From Rodentolepis nana (Eukaryota; Platyhelminthes; Cestoda; Cyclophyllidea; Hymenolepididae): DNA of 39,798 bases. Made by a program: the position numbers and the translations under genes. Each line of letters opens with the position of its first letter. Position 1 is the first letter of the stretch. Shown here piece after piece: positions 33,213 through 39,798 of this stretch. The DNA lies in contig UZAE01000091.1 in assembly GCA_900617975.1 (NCBI GenBank), positions 1 through 39,798 of the forward strand. Direction: 5' to 3'. The notes under the pieces are model-generated. The model had not been told where the DNA came from. It worked only from the letters and a program-made list of their open reading frames with translations, and ran no database searches.

Positions 33213-34860
33213 TACTTAAATTTTTAGCGCATTAATGGAAATTGCCAGAGAAATGCTCTATCATTAATAAACAATGAGATAATAAAGAAATGATAAAGAT
33301 ATTCCAAGGAAATTTAATTCACAAATAGGAAGAACAACCGACTCCAGAATTAGTCCTTTCCTAAAAGCTTGGTAGTAAAATCTTCGGGAGGGGGTTGGGT
33401 GAACAGGCGTTTTCCACTTCGAACAGCAGTAGTTGCATTAAGTGCACCCATCAATTACAAAGGTAACAAAAAATTGTCTAAACTGACATTTAAAAAGGTT
33501 TATTTATTTGGAGCGAATTTAAAGAATGAGTGTGTCTCAACTAACATAGATTTGTGAAAGAGATCAAAAATTGTACCTCGTTTATTTATTGTTAAAGGAA
33601 AAAATATAATCCGTAACCCATAATTGGACACCAATGATAAATAATTCGGTTAATAGAACATGAATAGGGTTCTGATAAAACCTTTATCTTCAGGGTTTGT
33701 TGAAAAGTACATCCTTTTGATGCCTCATATGTGCAATTCGCTTTGGAAGAAACCAGATTGATATACTTCTATCCGCAATGAAACCCTTACGTACCAACAA
33801 GCTGGCTACCCTAGCTTGTCATTTTAAGATCCTTAAAGCTGTGTAACAATATGGAAGAGCATTATGCAGTCTCTGCCTTAGAAAAAAATTCCTTGAGGCG
33901 ATAAAACTGAACACCATAAATTAACAACCGATTAATGAGCATTTAACAAAGATTAAGCAACTACTTTTGAGTGGTGATTATTGCAATTTGAATTTTGGGG
34001 TATGAACTAAGCATTAACTAGCTAGTTTACAACCCGAGTACAAAAACCAACTGATGTAATAGAGCCTTTGAGGATTCGTTCTTACTCTAACCAACTTTCC
34101 AAGCCCCGGCCCTCTTTCATTGATTTTTATAATCTACTGTATATCGATTCCCATTTATTCCGCAAATAAAAACAAATTATTGACTTTCAATATTCGGCAT
34201 GATTTAATACCGCCCACGGAATGTTTTAAGTGCAAGCGTTCGAAGAACACGGCATAAAAAATGGATTAGTGTTTTTTTGTCGGTACGCATAGATCGCTTT
34301 TATTCAACTGCATTCTTTGCCAACTTGGCCCAAATATCAGTGCAAATGCAAGTTTTTAATGCCTATTGCCCAGTTAAATTACAATTAAATGCGAACTTCA
34401 AATTCAGTGAGGAAAAACATTAAAGAAAAGTCTTGTTTTGTGACTAAGAAAGTTGTAGCTTAGGCAAAGACAGTGAAATTAAGGAGATATTAGATAACTA
34501 AAAAAAAAAATTTAAATAGAAAGTAAATCAAAGCATTCGCATTCATTTTCTCGAGTCGATTAGAGCTCGATTTCAACCATAAGCGCTATTTGCAGTCTCT
34601 GTACCGATTTAAAATAAGAGGCCTCACATTAAAATTCATCAATATCTTCACAATTGAAAATCGATAACTTAGTACCTCCTTGAAAATATAAATGTTTGCC
34701 GATTTTGAGAGCTTTTCAACAGCAAAAATCCACGTATATGAGGCCGAGGGTTCGCTGATTAGTTAGTTTTTTAATCCACATTTACTCATTCATATGACAA
34801 AGTGCATCAAAGTGCGGATTTCACGAAAAATTCTCGTTCGGTTCACTCAATGGACTCTAA

Positions 34861-34880
34861 TGGGCGGGGAGGGGGGGGGG
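34861..34880 (+). repeat. G-rich tract
   Basis: GGGCGGGGA followed by ten G. It is similar to the G tracts at 373, 1503 and 10394. Confidence 0.65.
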
Positions 34881-35680
34881 TTTAACCGTTGAAGATTGAG
34901 AAGACGGCCAAAAATGTGGATGCCTGTAATCACGCCATAGCCAAGTAAGCACATTCTACTCCATATTCAAAAGAAACAACGATATAAGGAAAGACGTGAC
35001 GTTATAACTCCACTTTACCTCGTGACACCTTATTTACTCTGCCAAAGTTGTCAAATTAGCGGTCTGGTGTTGTGGCATGGCAACACATTTAAGACCACGA
35101 TAGTGTTAGCGTTTGGAATGTTAAACACCAACCCTACCCTGCTTTTATTACTTTTTTCGCAATCATTCTTTCCTATGAAATTGTCAACCCCGGCCAACAA
35201 GAACAAGGGGAGCTCTTAAAAAGACGTTTATATAACAAGCTTCTCTGTTTTCTAACTTAATAATTGTTGCATCTTTCCAAGTTGTCCCATAACTTGCCTA
35301 TCGATACGATTTATTTCCTTAATTTCTTGATAATATATGTGAGAATGGTGCGCATAATAAGAAGTCAATTAAAAGTACTTCTATGGGCGATTGAATACAC
35401 CTAATTAGTCTGGTGACGTGGAGGTTTAGGGACGCAAAAAGCATCACCCACGCTGTCGAAATATACCAAAAAAAGGTCTACTGGACTTGCTAGATGGTGA
35501 AAAGAAGGATAATTTAATTAACATCTTCTCTTAGTATGCTCATTATCGCTCATCTCTACCGAAAGCATACTCACTCATGTAGTTGGCTTTCACACGGATG
35601 TCAACTTAACCTCATCACTGATCTCCCATTGGCTCACACACTTGAGCATGACAATACATAATGGACACCTAGTATCTGTA

Positions 35681-35682
<2 letters not shown>

Positions 35683-35713
<31 letters not shown>
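35683..35713. repeat. (TA)n dinucleotide microsatellite
   Basis: 31 alternating bases, the same length as the tract at 11454-11484. It starts 37 bp past the stop codon of the neighbouring minus-strand gene. Confidence 0.95.
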
Positions 35714-35716
<3 letters not shown>

Positions 35717-35749
35717 TTACTTTTTTCAAATTAACTACCCAATTTCTAC

Positions 35750-36998
35750 CTACCTCGAGAACACAACAAAGCCCACGTTTCCCTACAAATAGAATAACGT
35801 CGTAATAAAAATTTCAAGGCGTTTGAAGTAAGAAATGAGTAGATGCTTGTGAGTATTGCTTTAAAGAATTAAACACAAAGAATGTATGGCAAAATAATTA
35901 AATCAGTTGCGAGGAAGCGGAGAAACTCCTTTAACCTCATCGCTACCAACGACTGGAAAACATATAATCTTCAATTATAATTGTTGACCATGACGAATTT
36001 CACTATTACCAAGTGAACAGTAAACTCACACGGTAGTTTGTAGCCAATATCGGAGAATATCGATGAAAGAATTCACTCGAAGGAACTCTCGTTATCGATA
36101 ATTGGTGGGATTGCCTATTTGGAAGACTATTGTGCTGAAATTCCCTATGGCGGTGTCGACACATTTCACAATCATCGCCCTGAGAACACCGACTCTCCAC
36201 TGTCCCCGTCCGATTGGTTGTCAGTGCGTAATCAGGCGAATAACTTAAGAACCACGAACTCATATCTCCATTCAGGACCTGGCGATAGAGTTCTAAAAGC
36301 GAAAGAAGACATTATTTTGGGTAGAAGGTGCCCAAACGCGATATCTGTTGGCTAAGCTTACCAAATTCACGAGCATTTTCAGATTGTACATGCAAAAAGG
36401 CCAGAGACGGTCTAAAGGGTTTATTCGACAGGGCGTCTCCAGATGCCTCTGAAACCATATCGTCCTGCAGACACCGTGGTAGGCAATGGCCATTTAGCCG
36501 TGGATGCCATATTCGACAGGTCTGTTGAGCAGCCAAGCCATTGATGAGTTGACGTGGTCGTGTAGCATCTGAAGGCGACACAGCAACAAGCATCAGGATC
36601 AAACTGCGATCATCCTCATCTTCCAGAGAAGACAGAGTCGAACTGGCAGTATTGAGGAGAATTTCGAGCTGAGAAGTGATCTCACCGCAGAGCTTTGCCC
36701 ACTGACTAGTAGGAAAGTGTAAAAGGACAAAGCGACATCTCGCGACAGTGGATTGAAGTTGAGAAAAGAGTTGAAGGGCCTAGAATGCGATAAAATGGAA
36801 TCACGGTTGGAGGGCAAAGGCATCTACCTTGGCTGGATTTTTGGCCTAGAATTTCACGAACGTAATCATAAATAGAAAGCTATTAATGAAGTGAACTGAA
36901 GCAATTCCTGTTATATTCGTAGCTCCATGATATTAGAATACAACCAGCCAATTGCTTTTCAGTTCTGAATTCATGCTGAAACTTACTTTTCCAGCCAT
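35750..36998 (-). CDS. Unrecognised 247-aa protein with two micro-exons at its 5' end
   Basis: I do not recognise the family. Five exons join in phase from ATG to stop: 36987-36998 (12 nt), 36828-36845 (18 nt), 36362-36779, 36030-36292 and 35750-35782 (33 nt, ending TAG). Every junction is GT-AG. The N-terminus reads MAGKAKNPAKALQLFSQLQ, followed by STVARCRFVLLHFPTSQWAK, an amphipathic helical region (LCGEITSQLEILLNTASSTL) and a hydrophobic strand SLILMLVAVSP. The second half contains CRIWHPRLNGHC, a Cys/His cluster (CSQGDDCEMCRHRHREFQH) that might bind metal, and the end GNVGFVVFSR. No signal peptide or membrane segment is present. The model rests on uninterrupted phase across five exons. 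A conserved but small eukaryotic protein seems more likely than chance, but function is unknown. Confidence 0.6.
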
Positions 36999-39148
36999 GA
37001 AATTTGAATTAATGGGCATAAGGTTATATGCCTAGATTTTTTTCATCTGCTCGAACTATCCCTCTCTATTTGTTAATTGAATATTATACTAATTCGGACA
37101 TGACTTTGAAAAGGTTTTGAATGGTAGAAATGCAAAATCTAATTCACCCATTTTCTAAATAAATTTACATAATCAAAGACATTGAATTGGTAATAAAATG
37201 AATATGATATCGAATAGACGGAATCGATTGGTTTAAACTTCCCATGCATGACTCTAAAATTCTTCAAATAAGATGTTTAACTATAGGCCCGAGAAAAGAA
37301 CGTTGCGATCAAAAAGCTAGTCTTTTGAATATAAATTAAAACCTCATTTTGATTTCTAGTGACATGGCAATAATTTCATTGAATAATCGGGTCTATTCTA
37401 ATTTATCTATGCTCGATCTCGATCAAATTTCCCTTAATTTATATTTATCTGTTTTACTGCTCGTTTCCATTAGATGATTTCTCGAGAACTTCTTGCATTG
37501 GATTTCACCTATGACTGAGGTCATACATAATTTCATTCCAGTAAAGCCCAGGATGTTTGAATCTAATTTCAAATATTGCCCTTAAAATGAAATACGGATT
37601 TGAATATCATTAACGCAGTGTGAGTAATTAGCACTGTACTGCGGCGTCGCATTTGCACAATTACAAGCCAGTCATCTGAAATATTGAAAAATGTGATTTT
37701 ACATGCATTGTGTATGGTCGTGTGTCTACGTTAATGCGTAATTTGAATGCTAATTGGCCTGCTGAGGGAAGAAGAATATGGAGATGAATGAAGGGGTGAG
37801 TGTAAGTGTGAATTGAGAATTGGGGTATCTAAGCGCACATAATACATGGGCAACAGTCTCTCCGCTCTCGTAATTGCCCTCCCCCCCCCGCTTCACTCTA
37901 TCCAGGGTTGTTTCATTGAAGAGCAAAGTCGCTTTCTTTAACCTGGAAATAAGGGGAGGGGGCAGATAGGTTACTCAAGCTAGCTATGCCTTACCGTCTT
38001 TAAAATAAGAATATAGAATTATGTAACCTAAGTAACTATATGGCGAGCTAAATCTATGACTCACCTAAGTTATTAGCTGTCTTTGACTCTAGATATCGAT
38101 TTCCGTTACGCTGCTTGCAACTTTATTAATTATCACAGTACTTTATGTGGAGTGCAGCAGTGGCCGCATATCGATTTTATTTACGCCTATTTGATTGTGT
38201 TCTATATATGAAAATAAGAATGTATTTAAGTCACTTAAAATATTACATTTCACCTCGCTGGTTGCATAATGCGTTTTCGAATAAAATCAGTATTGAATCT
38301 TTTTTCCTCAATAAATAGGCATTATACCTAGGCACTATGCCTGGAAGCAGCGGTGTTTGTGAAACTGCACCTATTTAGATTCGCTTGATGTTTTCCGCGA
38401 TATTTGTACAAATATTTACATATAATAGTAAAGGCGTAAAATGACGTAAATACGTATTTTCAAGTCAATGACAAATTAGTACTAACACGATCTGCAACGC
38501 TTCTAAGTATTAATGAATGAAAATGAATCCAAAAATCGACGTTCCATTGAAAGGAAAATGATATCATATTTATCTTAATGGATTTAGAGCTAACTAATTT
38601 GGGGGTACACGAACAGTTGATCGATGAAAAGTTTGTCCATAACGAATTTTCCTTTTACACACCGGTTCTCTCCTATGCCTTTGCAGTAGCGTTAGTAAAT
38701 TGCATGTATTTAATAATAACTATCATTAAAAGACTGATGTCGCCGTCAAAAAATACACATAAAGAAAACACAAGTCTTCTCTCAATTGTGATCAAAACTA
38801 AACTGCTAGCACAAATAATTTAGCGTCGAAATCTTCTAAGTTAGGCCTCTTTCTGTTCTACTTGAACTTTGATTTGATTTAAGCACCAATAGATTATCAT
38901 TCATTTAATCAAATTATTTAAGCAAGTGATCACCAGCTTTTGTTTCACCGAGACAAAATAGTAGTGGAAACTAAAGCAAAGCATGAATTTAGTACGGGAG
39001 ACGTTCTTTCTCTAAAGTTCGGAGATATTATGCCTCAAAATGTACGCTTTCTAACCTATATTCAATGGAAACGCATTGAATTTCCAAGAGGGGGAATATG
39101 ATTTCATTATTTAGAAATCCAAATTAGATGATAGATGGCCCATTTTTA
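36999..39148. other. Gene-free region
   Basis: It should hold the promoter of the 247-aa unknown gene. A C-rich tract is at 37878-37889. An 81-codon plus frame at 38578-38823 (starting MDLELTNLGVHEQ, with a short hydrophobic segment) has no splice or family support, and I leave it uncalled. Confidence 0.5.
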
Positions 39149-39490
39149 TCAAACAAATGTGCGATAGACTTACCTCCATGTGGTGTACCCTGGGCAACGT
39201 ATACTCATACGGCTAAAAAGTCTATTAACCGGCATTTGACTTCTAACTTGAAACTACCACGACCCCCCTGGTTGTCATATTCGACCCCTTCCACAGTACT
39301 CACCTTACCTTTTTCTCTACCTTTGTGTCTGTCTGCCTCTTTTACATCTGTGAATCGCTCTTCAGTTCCCCACCCCTTGACTTTCTGCTACTTTGATGAA
39401 CCTTCCCTCTGTGAAGCCCAAAGTCAGCTAAATGGCTAATGATATCTATCAAAACGCCTGCCATTTGAAATAAATGAGTCAAACAAATGT
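39149..39490 (+). repeat. SINE-like repeat, copy 7, full length with perfect 12-bp target-site duplication
   Basis: The element is 39161-39478 (318 bp). TCAAACAAATGT occurs at 39149-39160 and again at 39479-39490. This defines the exact ends: the element begins GCGATAGACTTACCTCC and ends CATTTGAAATAAATGAG. The intact duplication suggests a fairly recent insertion. A closely similar frame is open here and in copy 4. Confidence 0.95.
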
Positions 39491-39798
39491 TAAATCTCAC
39501 TTTAAGAGATTTAAAAGTTGCTGTGTTTTTCTGCAGTCAACTGCCCTGCCAAAAAACCAATTTAGGATCAGGTCATGTGTGTAACTGGGTCAGTATAGCT
39601 ATCTCAATACGCAATTCACATGAAATTATTCTTTCAAGGTCACAATATTGCTCGATTTAGTAAGCCCAGATTATTTAGACTTTGCAGATATATAGCGGTA
39701 GGAATTTTGTCCAACCAGGTATTATGAGCCTCCTTTATACCCTATAAACCTTTTCGGCAAAAAATGTCTTCACTTCATCACCACAAACTCATGCACCT
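39491..39798. other. Gene-free right edge
   Basis: About 300 bp of AT-rich sequence with no exon or repeat that I can support. Confidence 0.5.

Larger units (their letters stand above)
33213..35749. other. Gene-free region downstream of the 247-aa unknown gene
   Basis: About 2.5 kb without a supportable exon. It has a G-rich tract at 34861-34880 and a (TA)n tract at 35683-35713. The TA tract falls just after the stop codon of the minus-strand gene at 35750 and so would lie in its 3' UTR. The open frames at 33369-33557 and 35022-35219 have no recognisable feature. Confidence 0.5.

Noticed and set aside
38578..38823. 81-codon plus frame with one hydrophobic segment
   Set aside because: No splice context, family resemblance or compositional shift. 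A frame this long is expected by chance in 40 kb.
1..39798. tRNA or rRNA genes
   Set aside because: I saw no sequence with a convincing tRNA cloverleaf or rRNA signature, but this was by eye only; a covariance-model scan would settle it.

Overview
The window looks like nuclear DNA of a flatworm, most likely a tapeworm (cestode). It is AT-rich. Its genes are split by many small GT-AG introns, often 32-50 bp. Several proteins have clear animal orthologues. At the left there is a two-exon secreted-peptide gene with the layout of the cestode antigen B / hydrophobic ligand-binding family. I would not name a species; all exon models were read by eye from splice consensus and reading phase.

Layout. 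1-12.5 kb is gene-poor. It holds four copies of a ~320 bp SINE-like repeat, the antigen B-like gene (2208-2801 or 2822, minus) and an orphan signal-peptide exon of the same design (5245-5290, minus). 12.5-23.6 kb is dense and entirely on the minus strand. In transcription order it holds metaxin-2 (MTX2), anaphase-promoting complex subunit 4 (ANAPC4), syntaxin-18 (STX18) and mitochondrial tryptophanyl-tRNA synthetase (WARS2). MTX2/ANAPC4 are 122 bp apart and ANAPC4/STX18 151 bp apart. Splice-acceptor-like sequences sit 2-4 nt before the ANAPC4 and STX18 start codons, and an AATAAA lies in the second gap. This is the arrangement expected of a polycistronic unit resolved by spliced-leader trans-splicing. 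24.2-25.4 kb carries a divergently transcribed LEM-domain inner-nuclear-membrane protein with 32 and 33 bp introns. 27.8-31.8 kb holds a Ser/Pro-rich protein I do not recognise (minus). 35.75-37.0 kb holds a second unrecognised 247-aa protein (minus) whose first two coding exons are only 12 and 18 nt. The rest is non-coding, with further SINE copies, two 31-bp TA tracts and G-rich runs.

Function. The four clustered genes act in different places: mitochondrial outer-membrane import, the cell-cycle ubiquitin ligase, ER-Golgi SNARE fusion and mitochondrial translation. If they are co-transcribed, the link would be shared housekeeping expression rather than a shared pathway. The SINE-like family has clear target-site duplications at two copies and weaker ones at others. 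One copy has an internal 40-42 bp tandem expansion, and one lies inside an STX18 intron.
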